NCBI GenBank assembly: GCA_964648215.1
Contig: CAZYMF010000149.1
Span: forward strand, 1 to 12,413
DNA length: 12,413 nucleotides
Source: CAZYMF01 sp964648215
GTDB taxonomy: Bacteria > Desulfobacterota > Binatia > HRBIN30 > JACQVA1
Reading direction: 5' to 3'
A model generated the notes under the pieces. The model did not search any database, was not told the origin of the DNA, and saw only the letters and a list, made by a program, of their open reading frames with translations. A program made the position numbers and the translations under genes. Of this stretch, positions 1 through 6,794 are shown one piece after another. Within the stretch, counting starts at the first letter, position 1, and each line of letters begins with the position of its first letter.

Positions 1-553
1 GCGTCGGTGCCGCCGCCTCCTCCCAGGTCAGGTGCTTGGCCTTGGGCATGCACTGGTGCGCCTGCACCTTGGTGAACTGGGCGAAGCTGCCCCAGCCGGT
101 CTCGTAGCCCCAGATCTTGAAGGTCGGGCTGAACATCGGATCTTCACCGGCCTTCACCGTCGGACAGTCGCGGTCCCAGGTGCCGCAGTGGATGACGACG
201 CTGTCGCCGACCTTGACGTTCTTCACGTCGCTGCCGACGGCGTAGACGATTCCCGAGGCGTCGCTGCCGCCGATGTGGAAATCGCTCGAATCGAACTTGG
301 CCTTCTGGCGGGCGGCGATGACGTTGACGGGCGAGCCGAGCGCGGCCCACACGTTGTTGAAGTTGATACCCGCCGCCATCACGTACACCAGCGCCTCGTC
401 GGGCTTGATTTCGGGGACGGCCACCTTCTCCACCTGGAAGGCGTTCTTCGGCTCGCCGAACCGCTCGGCGCGAATGAGCTGGCCGTACATGTATGGAGGC
501 ACCTGGCCCACCGGCGGCATCTCGCCGACTTCGTAGATCTCCTTGACGCTCAT
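1..553 (-). CDS. ccr: Crotonyl-CoA carboxylase/reductase, N-terminal part (cut by window edge)
   Basis: This is the first 184 residues of a medium-chain reductase; the rest lies beyond base 1. The translation begins MSVKEIYEVGEMPPVGQVPP and carries features I recognise from crotonyl-CoA carboxylase/reductases: the GQLIRAERFGEPKNAFQVE stretch (24-42), GINFNNVWAALGSPV (62-76), the GGSDASGIVYAVG segment (95-107) and IWGYETGWGSFAQF (147-160). The family uses NADPH to reduce crotonyl-CoA while adding CO2, giving ethylmalonyl-CoA for the ethylmalonyl-CoA pathway or polyketide extender units. Tyr150-Glu151 and an Asn in 64-67 probably match the CO2-binding Phe-Glu pair and Asn described for the Kitasatospora enzyme; this is alignment from memory. 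Start: ATG at 553 with a GGGGGAG ribosome site 7 bases upstream. The nucleotide-binding half is not visible, so a related acrylyl-CoA reductase is not excluded. Confidence 0.88.
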   Translation of the reverse strand, partial: MSVKEIYEVGEMPPVGQVPPYMYGQLIRAERFGEPKNAFQVEKVAVPEIKPDEALVYVMAAGINFNNVWAALGSPVNVIAARQKAKFDSSDFHIGGSDASGIVYAVGSDVKNVKVGDSVVIHCGTWDRDCPTVKAGEDPMFSPTFKIWGYETGWGSFAQFTKVQAHQCMPKAKHLTWEEAAAPT

Positions 554-645
554 TGCAGCTCCCCCTTGCAGAAAACTCGATGATCGCGGCGTTACCGGCG
601 ACGAGGATCGTCTAGCCCGGCGCGCCGCCGAAGGCAAACCACGAA

Positions 646-692
646 GAACTGAATCAGTGAGTCAGTGAGTCAGTGATTCAGTGACTCAGTTC
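646..692. repeat. TCAGTGA tandem repeat, copy 1 (8-base period)
   Basis: Four perfect TCAGTGA heptamers start at 654, 662, 670 and 678, each followed by one variable base (G, G, T, C), so the period is 8. A degenerate fifth unit follows at 686. The ends, GAACTGA (646-652) and TCAGTTC (686-692), are exact reverse complements. It lies in the 214-base divergent region between the carboxylase/reductase (start 553) and the dehydrogenase (start 768). The rest of that region shows no gene. A related element is at 6313-6355. Confidence 0.9.
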
Positions 693-767
693 CCCCGGGG
701 TCGCTGTTGACTCTCGCGGGCGGCTTTGGTGTTCTCCGGCCATGGGCAACGACGACGTGCTGCGGTC

Positions 768-1790
768 ATGAGAGCCGCGTTCTGCACCGAGCCGGGCCGG
801 CTGGAGCTGCGCGAGCTGCCGGAGCCGTCGCCGGGGGCGGGTGAGGTGCGGCTGCGGGTGCGCAACTGCGGCGTCTGCGGCAGCGACCTGCACTGGTACC
901 ACGGCGGCTTTCCGCCGCCGCCGGTTTGCCCGGGGCACGAGATCAGCGCCGAGGTGACCGACCTCGGCGAGGGCGTGCGCGACCTGCACCCCGGCGATCG
1001 CGTCGCGGTCGAGCCGCTCATCGTCTGTCACCGGTGCGCTTCCTGTCGCACCGGGAACTATCAGCTCTGCCAGGAGTTTCGCCTGCTCGGCACGATGGCC
1101 GACGGCGGCTTCGCCGACGCCCTGGTGATGCCGGCGTACGCGCTCTTCCGCCTGCCGGCGGAGCTCGATTGGGAGATCGGCGCCATGACCGAGCCGATGG
1201 CGGTGTGTGTCCACGCCGTGCGCCTGGCCGAGGTGCGGCTGGGAGCGCGCGTGCTGGTGTTGGGGGCCGGCACGATCGGCTTGTTGTCGGCGGTGGCCGC
1301 CCGCGCCGCGGGCGCCTCCGAGGTTCTCGTCACGGCGCGCCACCCGCACCAGCGCGCCGCCGCCGAGATGCTGGGGGCGCGCGTCTTCGCCGCCACCGAC
1401 GAAGGGGCGGCCGAGCTCGTCGAGGCGGCGCGCGAGCGCCCGATCGACGTCGTGATCGAGACCGTCGGTGGGAGCGCCGATACGCTGAGCCAGGCAGTGC
1501 AGCTGGTTCGCCCCGGCGGTGTGGTCTCGGTGCTGGGCGTGTTCAGCGGCCCGGTACAGTGCAGCGGTCTGCTGCTGGTGGTGAAGGAGGTGCGCATCGT
1601 CGGCTCGCTGACCTACGGCCGCGCCGGGGTCAAGGCGGACTTCGACGTCGCCCTCGAGCTGCTGTCGGCGCAGCGCGAGCGGCTGCACACGCTGATCACG
1701 CACCGGTTCCCGCTGGCGCGGATCGGCGAGGGCTTTGCCGCCGCCGGGGACAAGAGATCGGGCGCCATCAAGGTCACGATCGCCCCCTGA
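768..1790 (+). CDS. Zinc-dependent medium-chain alcohol/polyol dehydrogenase
   Basis: A 340-residue cytosolic oxidoreductase of the threonine/sorbitol dehydrogenase branch of the MDR superfamily. It oxidises a secondary alcohol or polyol with NAD(P); the substrate cannot be read from sequence. Catalytic zinc ligands are visible as Cys37 (NCGVCGSDLHWYHGG), His57 and Glu58 (PGHE). The structural zinc site is the four-cysteine lobe Cys87, Cys90, Cys93, Cys101. The Rossmann motif GAGTIG is at 166-171. The end of the second Rossmann strand reads VLVTARHPHQ, without the acidic residue usual for NAD use, so NADP preference is possible. I start at ATG 768 because MRAAFCTEPGRLELRELPEP is a normal family N-terminus; a TTG 42 bases upstream would add an unlikely leader. 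No clear ribosome site. The next gene starts 83 bases downstream on the same strand, so co-transcription is plausible. Confidence 0.9.
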   Translation: MRAAFCTEPGRLELRELPEPSPGAGEVRLRVRNCGVCGSDLHWYHGGFPPPPVCPGHEISAEVTDLGEGVRDLHPGDRVAVEPLIVCHRCASCRTGNYQLCQEFRLLGTMADGGFADALVMPAYALFRLPAELDWEIGAMTEPMAVCVHAVRLAEVRLGARVLVLGAGTIGLLSAVAARAAGASEVLVTARHPHQRAAAEMLGARVFAATDEGAAELVEAARERPIDVVIETVGGSADTLSQAVQLVRPGGVVSVLGVFSGPVQCSGLLLVVKEVRIVGSLTYGRAGVKADFDVALELLSAQRERLHTLITHRFPLARIGEGFAAAGDKRSGAIKVTIAP

Positions 1791-1857
1791 GCCGGAGCGG
1801 GCGCGCGACGCGGGAGATGGACTGGGGCAAATCGCTGTACGGTGGGCCCGCAGCGGC

Positions 1858-1870
1858 AAGGAGAGAGAGG
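1858..1870 (+). promoter_or_regulatory. Ribosome binding site of the thiamine-diphosphate enzyme
   Basis: A purine run with AAGGAG at 1858-1863 and GAGAGG at 1865-1870 precedes ATG 1874. It decides that start in a frame that stays open far upstream. Confidence 0.7.
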
Positions 1871-1873
1871 ACA

Positions 1874-3522
1874 ATGGCGATCGTCGACGGAGGTACCCTG
1901 GTGGGTCGCGTGCTGCGCGAGCAGGGCGTCAAGTACCTGTTCGCCATCAACGGCGGCCACACGTTCCCGATCCTGGCCAATCTGCGCAACAACGACGTCA
2001 AGCTGATCCACATGCGGCACGAGCAGGCCTGCGCCTACGCCGCCGACGCCTACGCGCGCACGACGGCCACGCCGGGGGTGTGCAGCGTCACGGCCGGCTG
2101 CGGTCTGACCAACGCCGTCACCGGCCTGTGCGTCGCCGGGCTGACCGGCAGCGCGGTGGTGTGCATCGCGGGACAGCATCCGACGACGGAGGACTACCTG
2201 GGATCCTTCCAGGAAGCGTACGGCTCCGACGTGTGCCGCAGCTTCTCCAAGTTCGTCAAGCGCGTGATCGACTGGAGCACGATCGAGGTCGACCTGCGGC
2301 AGGCGTTTCGCGAGTCGCTGACGCCGCCGCAGGGGCCGGCCCTGGTCGAGATCCCCACCAACATCCTCTACCACGGTGACGACGAGTCGCGGCAGCGGCG
2401 CGGCGCCAAGGTCTACGATCCGGACGAGGTCCGCTCGCAGGGCGATCCCGCCCGCATCGAGCGCGCCCTCGAGCTCCTGCTGCAAGCGGAGCGGCCGCTG
2501 ATCGCCTGCGGTGACGGCATCTTCTGGTCGCGGGCGGGCGCCGAGCTGCGGGAGCTCGTCGAGCTGACGCACATCCCCGCCTACGCGCGTCGGGCGGGCC
2601 AGGGGGCGATTGCCGAGGATCATCCGCTGGCCGTGCGCGGGGCGTGGAAGAAGCCGTTCACCGGACGCGCCGACGTGGTGCTGGCCATCGGCTTCCGCTT
2701 CTGGAGCGGCGAGCACTTCGGCGAGCCGCCGACGTGGAACGAGAAGGCCCGCTACATCCAGGCCGATCCGGTGCCCAGCCGCATCGGCTGGCAGGTGCCG
2801 GCCGAGATCGCCATCGTCGGCGACCCGAAGCTGGTCCTGCGCCAGCTGATCGACACGGCGAAACGCCTGGGGCTGGACTTCTCCCGGCATCGCGGCTCGG
2901 CGTGGGTCAAAGAGGTGGCCGAGGTGCGCGCCAGCTACGAGAAGCTGATCGACGAAGGCGAGCGCCAGGTGCACGAGCAGACGCCGATCCACCCCGATCG
3001 CCTCGCCCGCGAGCTGTGCGCGGTGATGGACAAGGACGCCACGGTGGTGATCGATTCGTTCACCCTGAGCGGCTGGATGAGCCAGTGGTTCCGGGCCCGC
3101 TTTGCCGGGCAGGTGGTGGATGCCGGGCCGCTGGCCCCGGTCGGCCACGGTGTCGGCATGGCGATCGGCGTGCAGCTGGCGCGTCCGGGAAAGCAGGTGG
3201 TACTGGTGACCGGCGACGGCGGGCTGGGGATCGGCGGCTGGGACATCGAGACGGCGCTGCGTTACGATCTGCCGATCCACACGGTGCTGTGGAACAACAG
3301 CTCCTGGGGGCCGGGGTTCGAGGAGATGCCGCTGCTCAAGGGACGCACCGACCCGTTCAACATGCTGGAGAACATCCGCTACGACCAGATGTTCGCCATC
3401 ATGGGGTGTCACGGCGAGTACGCCGACCAGCCGGAAGAGGTGCGTCCGTCCCTCGAGCGAGCCTTTCGCTCCGGTAAGGCGTCGCTGATCAACGTGATCG
3501 GCAACAAGCGGATCGGCCACCC
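1874..3522 (+). CDS. Thiamine-diphosphate enzyme, acetolactate synthase / 2-hydroxyacyl-CoA lyase type (3' end in gap)
   Basis: 550 residues are readable before the run of N. Members cleave or join C-C bonds next to a carbonyl, for example acetolactate synthase, oxalyl-CoA decarboxylase and 2-hydroxyacyl-CoA lyase. The N-terminal pyrimidine-binding domain has the catalytic Glu50 (HMRHEQACAYAADAYART). A middle domain covers roughly 190-330. The C-terminal diphosphate-binding domain has GDGG at 447-450 and NN at 474-475, the standard GDG...NN motif. The stretch SFQEAYGSDVCRSFSKF resembles the corresponding part of 2-hydroxyacyl-CoA lyases, and GPLAPVGHGVGMAIG is also common in that branch. I do not assign a substrate. 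The frame is intact up to the gap at Gly-His-Pro; family length suggests a few tens of residues are missing. It follows the MDR dehydrogenase by 83 bases, so the two may act on related hydroxy-acid or acyl-CoA substrates (inference). Confidence 0.88.
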
Positions 3523-3622
3523 NNNNNNNNNNNNNNNNNNNNNNNNNNNNNNNNNNNNNNNNNNNNNNNNNNNNNNNNNNNNNNNNNNNNNNNNNNNNNN
3601 NNNNNNNNNNNNNNNNNNNNNN
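3523..3622. other. Assembly gap, 100 N
   Basis: Exactly 100 unknown bases, a conventional placeholder for a gap of unknown size. It hides the end of the thiamine-diphosphate enzyme and the intergenic space between two convergent genes. The first three known bases after it (TCA) are the complement of the stop codon of the leftward gene. Confidence 0.98.
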
Positions 3623-4162
3623 TCACAGCCGGAACGGGCGGCTGAGAAGGATCTGTCCTTGGGCGCTGACGACGTAGACGACGACGGTGTCGTAGTCGGC
3701 GACGCCGGGCCGGTGGGGGATGACCGCATTGACGCTCTGCCAGCGCGCGGTCAGCGAGATCGGCTCGCCGGCGCCCGGGGTGGCGCCGTGGAAGTGGCCG
3801 CCGGCGGTGATCGCCAGACCCTTGGCCTTGGCCGGCCAAATGGCCCAGACGTGGGGTGTGACGCTGTCGTTGCGCGCGACCACGAAGACGAAGCCGTCGA
3901 TGGGCTCGCTCATGGTCGTTCGCAGTCGCAGCGACACGCTCAGGCGCTCGCTGTCTTCGCTGCGCTCGCGCCGCCCGCTGAAGCGATCGATCTCGATCGC
4001 CGGCGCGGTGTCGTTGTCCGACGACCCCGTGAGGGTTGCCTGCCGCCGCTCGAGAGCGCGCGACAGGGCCAGGTAGGCGAGCCCGAGGACGAGGACCAGC
4101 AGGGCGGAGAAGGCGGCGGAGTTGGCCGCGCGTCGCCAACGGGCGGGTTTTTTCGCTGCCAC
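3623..4162 (-). CDS. Membrane-anchored protein of unknown function
   Basis: A 179-residue protein I do not recognise. It starts with a basic segment (VAAKKPARWRRAAN, the first V being a GTG start). One hydrophobic helix follows at about 17-35 (AAFSALLVLVLGLAYLALS), then a hydrophilic domain, so it is probably a single-pass protein with the domain outside the cytoplasm. The soluble part alternates strand-like stretches (LSVSLRLRTT, IDGFVFVVARN, HVWAIWPA, YDTVVVYVVSAQGQILL), suggesting a small beta-sandwich. The GTG at 4162 is chosen because the basic-then-hydrophobic layout starts there and no in-frame ATG precedes it; there is no good ribosome site. The frame reads cleanly through to a TGA at the gap edge. 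It is divergent from the slipin gene 66 bases away, so both promoters must lie in that short space. A link to the slipin through the membrane is only a guess. Confidence 0.65.
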   Translation of the reverse strand: MAAKKPARWRRAANSAAFSALLVLVLGLAYLALSRALERRQATLTGSSDNDTAPAIEIDRFSGRRERSEDSERLSVSLRLRTTMSEPIDGFVFVVARNDSVTPHVWAIWPAKAKGLAITAGGHFHGATPGAGEPISLTARWQSVNAVIPHRPGVADYDTVVVYVVSAQGQILLSRPFRL

Positions 4163-4228
4163 GGCGGCACCGTAGCATACCGGCTCGGTGCGTTGCAGCT
4201 CGCCCCGGGGGTCTGGTAAGGTGTCGCC

Positions 4229-4993
4229 ATGCTGATCGGGCCGTTGGCTACGGTATTCGGGCTGGTCGTGGTGGTGCTGGTCGCCGGGCTCAAGGTGCTC
4301 AGCGAGTACGAGCGCGGGGTGGTGTTCCGGCTGGGGCGGCTGGTGCCGGTACGCGGGCCCGGGATCATCTACGTCATCCCGCTCATCGAGCAGCTCTACC
4401 GCCTCGATCTGCGCACCGTCACCCTGGACGTGCCGTCGCAGGACGTGATCACGCGCGACAACGTCTCGGTCAAGGTCAGCGCGGTGCTCTACTTCCGCGT
4501 CGTCGACGCCGGCCGCGCGGTGGTCGAGGTGCAGAACTTCATGTACGCGACCTCGCAGATCGCGCAGACCACGCTGCGCAGCGTGTGCGGCCAGGCGCAG
4601 CTCGACGGGCTGCTGGCCGAGCGGGAGAAGTTCAACTCCCAGCTGCAGGAGATCATCGACATGCACACCGAGCCCTGGGGGGTCAAGGTGGTGTCGGTCG
4701 AGGTCAAGCACATCGACCTTCCCCTCGAGATGCAGCGGGCGATGGCGCGGCAGGCCGAGGCCGAGCGCAGCCGGCGCTCCAAGGTGATCAACGCCGAGGG
4801 CGAGTACCAGGCGGCGACGCGGCTGGCCGAGGCCGCCGACACGATGCAGAAGGAGCCCATCGCCATGCAGCTGCGCTATCTGCAGGCGCTGTCGCAGGTC
4901 GGCACCGAACGCAATCACACGATCGTTTTGCCGCTCCCCCTCGACCTCATCCGCTCGCTGGCGGCGCGGAGCAGCCGCGAGTCGTCTTCCTAG
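4229..4993 (+). CDS. Slipin (SPFH/band 7 membrane protein)
   Basis: A 254-residue stomatin-like protein. One N-terminal hydrophobic helix (about 3-22) anchors it in the inner membrane. The SPFH domain follows with typical slipin sequence: EYERGVVFRLGRLVPVRGPG (26-45), then DVPSQDVITRDNVSVKVSAV and the WGVKVVSVEVKHIDLP stretch. A charged helical segment follows (MQRAMARQAEAERSRRSKVI), likely the coiled coil used for oligomer assembly. The C-terminus carries the short hydrophobic IVLPLPLDLIRSL. Slipins form ring-like membrane assemblies and are linked to membrane quality control. Many bacterial slipin genes sit next to an NfeD-type membrane protein or protease; none is visible here. Instead an Xaa-Pro aminopeptidase begins 5 bases downstream. 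The start at ATG 4229 has only a weak AAGG 7 to 10 bases upstream. Confidence 0.93.
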   Translation: MLIGPLATVFGLVVVVLVAGLKVLSEYERGVVFRLGRLVPVRGPGIIYVIPLIEQLYRLDLRTVTLDVPSQDVITRDNVSVKVSAVLYFRVVDAGRAVVEVQNFMYATSQIAQTTLRSVCGQAQLDGLLAEREKFNSQLQEIIDMHTEPWGVKVVSVEVKHIDLPLEMQRAMARQAEAERSRRSKVINAEGEYQAATRLAEAADTMQKEPIAMQLRYLQALSQVGTERNHTIVLPLPLDLIRSLAARSSRESSS

Positions 4994-4998
4994 GCCTG

Positions 4999-6333
4999 AT
5001 GGCCATCGAGCGGGAGACCCTCGCGCGTCGCCGCCGGGCGGTGATGGAGCGCATCGGTGCGGACGCCGCCCTCCTGCTGCCCGCCGCGCCGGTGGCCGTG
5101 CGCTCACACGACGTCGAGTACCCCTACCGTCAGGACAACGACTTCTACTACCTGACCGGCTTCCGCGAGCCGGAGGCGGTCTGCCTGCTGCTGCCCGGCC
5201 AGGCCAAGCGCGAGGAGTTCGTCCTCTTCGTCCAGCCGCGCGATCCCGAGCGCGAGACCTGGACGGGGCGGCGGGCCGGCGTGGAGGGGGCCATCGAGCG
5301 CTACGGCGCGGACATCGCCTACACCGTCGACAAGCTCGACGAGAAGGTGCTCGCCTACGTCGGCGAGCGCGAGCGGCTGTACTGCCCGATGGGCCGCCAC
5401 ACCGCGTTCACGCAGAAGGCGATGGGCTGGCTGCAGCACTGGCAGGCGCAGCGGCCGCGCAGCGGCCGGGGGCCGGCCGCCGTGCTCGACCCGGGGGAGA
5501 TCTTGCACGAGATGCGCCTGTTCAAGGCTCCGGAGGAAGTGGCGGCGATGCGGCGGGCGATGGCAATCGCCGCCGACGCCCACGTGGCGGCGTTGCGCGC
5601 CGCCCGCCCCGGCGTGTACGAGTACGAGATCGAGGCCCTGCTCGACTACACCTTCCGCCGCCGCGGCGGGTGGGGGCCGGCCTACCCGTCGATCGTCGCC
5701 GCGGGCGAGAACGCCACGATCCTCCACTACACGACCAACGACCGGGCGCTGCAGGCGGGCGATCTCCTGCTCATCGACGCCGGCGCGGAGGTCGACGGCT
5801 ACTGCGCCGACGTCACCCGCACCCACCCGGTGAGCGGCGAGTTCAGCGAGGCGCAGCGCGACATCTACACTCTCGTGCTGCAGGCGCAGCTCGCGGCGAT
5901 CGCGGCCGTTCGCCCGGGCGTCCGCTTCGACGACGTGCACCATCGCGCCGTCGCGGTTCTGGTCGAGGGCATGCTGGCCCTCGGGCTGCTGAGCGGCGAC
6001 AAGGACGAGATCATCGACAAGGAGCAGTACAAGCCGTTCTACATGCACCGCACCAGCCACTGGCTCGGCCTCGATGTCCACGACGTCGGCAAGTACAAGA
6101 TCGACGGCGAGTCGCGGCTCCTGGAGCCCGACATGGTGCTGACGGTGGAGCCCGGCCTCTACGTCGGAGCGCAGGTGCCGGACGCCGATCCGCACTGGGC
6201 GGGCATCGGCGTGCGCATCGAGGACGACGTCCTGGTCACGGCCGCGGGCTGCGAGGTGCTGTCGGCAGCGGTGCCCAAGACGATCGCCGAGCTGGCCGCG
6301 GCACGCGGAGACACTGAATCACTGAGTCACTGA
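4999..6333 (+). CDS. pepP: Xaa-Pro aminopeptidase (M24B)
   Basis: A 444-residue cytosolic metallopeptidase that removes an N-terminal residue preceding proline. The N-terminal AMP_N domain includes YRQDNDFYYLTGFREPEAV near residues 40-60. The pita-bread catalytic domain has all five ligands for the two metal ions: Asp260 and Asp271 (IDAGAEVDGYCADVTRTHP), His354 (MHRTSHWLGLDVHDVG), Glu384 (TVEPGLYVG) and Glu408 (GIGVRIEDDV). The first three carry the same numbers as in the E. coli enzyme, and His350 and His361 are also present. It starts 5 bases after the slipin stop, so the two are almost certainly one transcript. Oddity: the last codons (ESLSH, stop) lie inside the TCASTGA inverted repeat at 6313-6355, so the repeat provides the stop codon. 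The end of the protein may have been altered when the repeat arose. Confidence 0.95.
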   Translation: MAIERETLARRRRAVMERIGADAALLLPAAPVAVRSHDVEYPYRQDNDFYYLTGFREPEAVCLLLPGQAKREEFVLFVQPRDPERETWTGRRAGVEGAIERYGADIAYTVDKLDEKVLAYVGERERLYCPMGRHTAFTQKAMGWLQHWQAQRPRSGRGPAAVLDPGEILHEMRLFKAPEEVAAMRRAMAIAADAHVAALRAARPGVYEYEIEALLDYTFRRRGGWGPAYPSIVAAGENATILHYTTNDRALQAGDLLLIDAGAEVDGYCADVTRTHPVSGEFSEAQRDIYTLVLQAQLAAIAAVRPGVRFDDVHHRAVAVLVEGMLALGLLSGDKDEIIDKEQYKPFYMHRTSHWLGLDVHDVGKYKIDGESRLLEPDMVLTVEPGLYVGAQVPDADPHWAGIGVRIEDDVLVTAAGCEVLSAAVPKTIAELAAARGDTESLSH

Positions 6334-6355
6334 ATCAGTGACTCAGTGATTCACT
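6313..6355. repeat. TCASTGA repeat, copy 2: perfect 19-bp inverted repeat
   Basis: The 19 bases at 6315-6333 are the exact reverse complement of 6335-6353, with one base (A6334) between them. The left arm contains two TCACTGA units, the right arm two TCAGTGA units, all with the 8-base period seen at 646-692. The stop codon of pepP is the last three bases of the left arm. The element fills the space between the convergent pepP and hsp20 genes, so it could form a transcript hairpin that terminates both. The downstream T content is weak (CTCTCTTT on the + strand), so a terminator role is uncertain. Confidence 0.93.
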
Positions 6356-6360
6356 CTCTT

Positions 6361-6762
6361 TCAGTTGCTCGAGACGGTGATCTTGCGCGGCTTGGCCGAC
6401 TCGGCCTTGGGCAGCTCGAGAACGAGCACGCCGTTGGTCATGCGGGCCGTGATCCGGCTCGTGTCGATGGCGTTGGGCACGGTGAAGCGGCGCATGTAGT
6501 TGCCGACGTTGTACTCGGTGTAGACGGGCAGGAGGTCCTGGTACTCCTGCAGCGCGACCTGGCCGGAGATGGTGAGCAGGCCGTTGGCCAGGTTGATGTC
6601 GATCGACTTCTCGTCGACGCCCGGCATGTCGGCCCACAGCCACAGACTCTCGGCCGTCTCGTAGATGTCGACGTCGGGAACGAAGGTCCGTCCGGGCCGG
6701 ATCTGTTCCTCGCGGTCCGACAGTTCCTGCTTGTTGTGGACACTGAGCTCTTGTGCGGTCAT
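6361..6762 (-). CDS. Small heat shock protein Hsp20 (first of pair)
   Basis: A 133-residue ATP-independent chaperone that holds unfolding proteins in the cytosol. The alpha-crystallin domain runs from about 27 to 120: FVPDVDIYETAESLWLWADM, then the ADMPGVDEKSIDINLANGLL segment and GVLVLELPKAE at 111-121. The C-terminal tail carries the oligomerisation motif ITV (128-130). A GTG 9 bases upstream is in frame, but the ATG at 6762 is the start because GGAGGT sits 7 bases before it and the GTG overlaps that site. It lies 32 bases downstream of a second hsp20 on the same strand, the common arrangement of two diverged Hsp20s that may co-assemble. Only 27 bases separate its stop from that of the convergent pepP, largely occupied by the inverted repeat. 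Confidence 0.94.
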   Translation of the reverse strand: MTAQELSVHNKQELSDREEQIRPGRTFVPDVDIYETAESLWLWADMPGVDEKSIDINLANGLLTISGQVALQEYQDLLPVYTEYNVGNYMRRFTVPNAIDTSRITARMTNGVLVLELPKAESAKPRKITVSSN

Positions 6763-6769
6763 GGGGTGC

Positions 6770-6775
6770 ACCTCC
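6770..6775 (-). promoter_or_regulatory. Ribosome binding site of the first hsp20
   Basis: GGAGGT on the minus strand, 7 bases before ATG 6762. It rules out the in-frame GTG at 6771, which overlaps it. Confidence 0.8.
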
Positions 6776-6794
6776 CTTCCTTTCTTTGTCGTGG

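Noticed and set aside
32..583. Plus-strand 183-residue frame at the left end
   Set aside because: It is antisense to the carboxylase/reductase, whose minus-strand translation is convincing although it has no stop inside the window.
609..637. Possible promoter TTGCCT-17-TAGACG for the carboxylase/reductase on the minus strand
   Set aside because: Both boxes match the consensus poorly, and such matches are expected by chance in a region of this length.
646..692. CRISPR array or eukaryote-like AP-1 sites (TGASTCA)
   Set aside because: Units are 7 bases with 1-base gaps, so there are no spacers. TGASTCA arises simply from the alternating TCA/TGA pattern, and the neighbouring genes are bacterial.
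678..1874. Long minus-strand reading frame of 398 residues opposite the zinc dehydrogenase
   Set aside because: It is an antisense shadow in high-GC DNA: Arg/His/Gly-rich, no family motif, and the plus strand shows complete zinc and Rossmann motifs. Its stop is provided by the TCASTGA repeat.
1613..3520. 635-residue minus-strand frame opposite the thiamine-diphosphate enzyme
   Set aside because: Shadow of the sense gene, with repetitive R/Q/H/D-rich composition and no motif.
926..4219. Plus-strand frame of about 1100 residues running through the run of N
   Set aside because: Only 1874-3522 is real. The part before is an out-of-frame reading of the dehydrogenase, and the part after the gap is antisense to the membrane-anchored protein. 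Ns are merely read through.
5104..6195. Minus-strand 363-residue frame inside pepP
   Set aside because: Antisense shadow; pepP has every metal ligand in the expected place.
6763..6771. GTG start for the first Hsp20, adding three residues
   Set aside because: It overlaps the GGAGGT ribosome site that serves the ATG at 6762.
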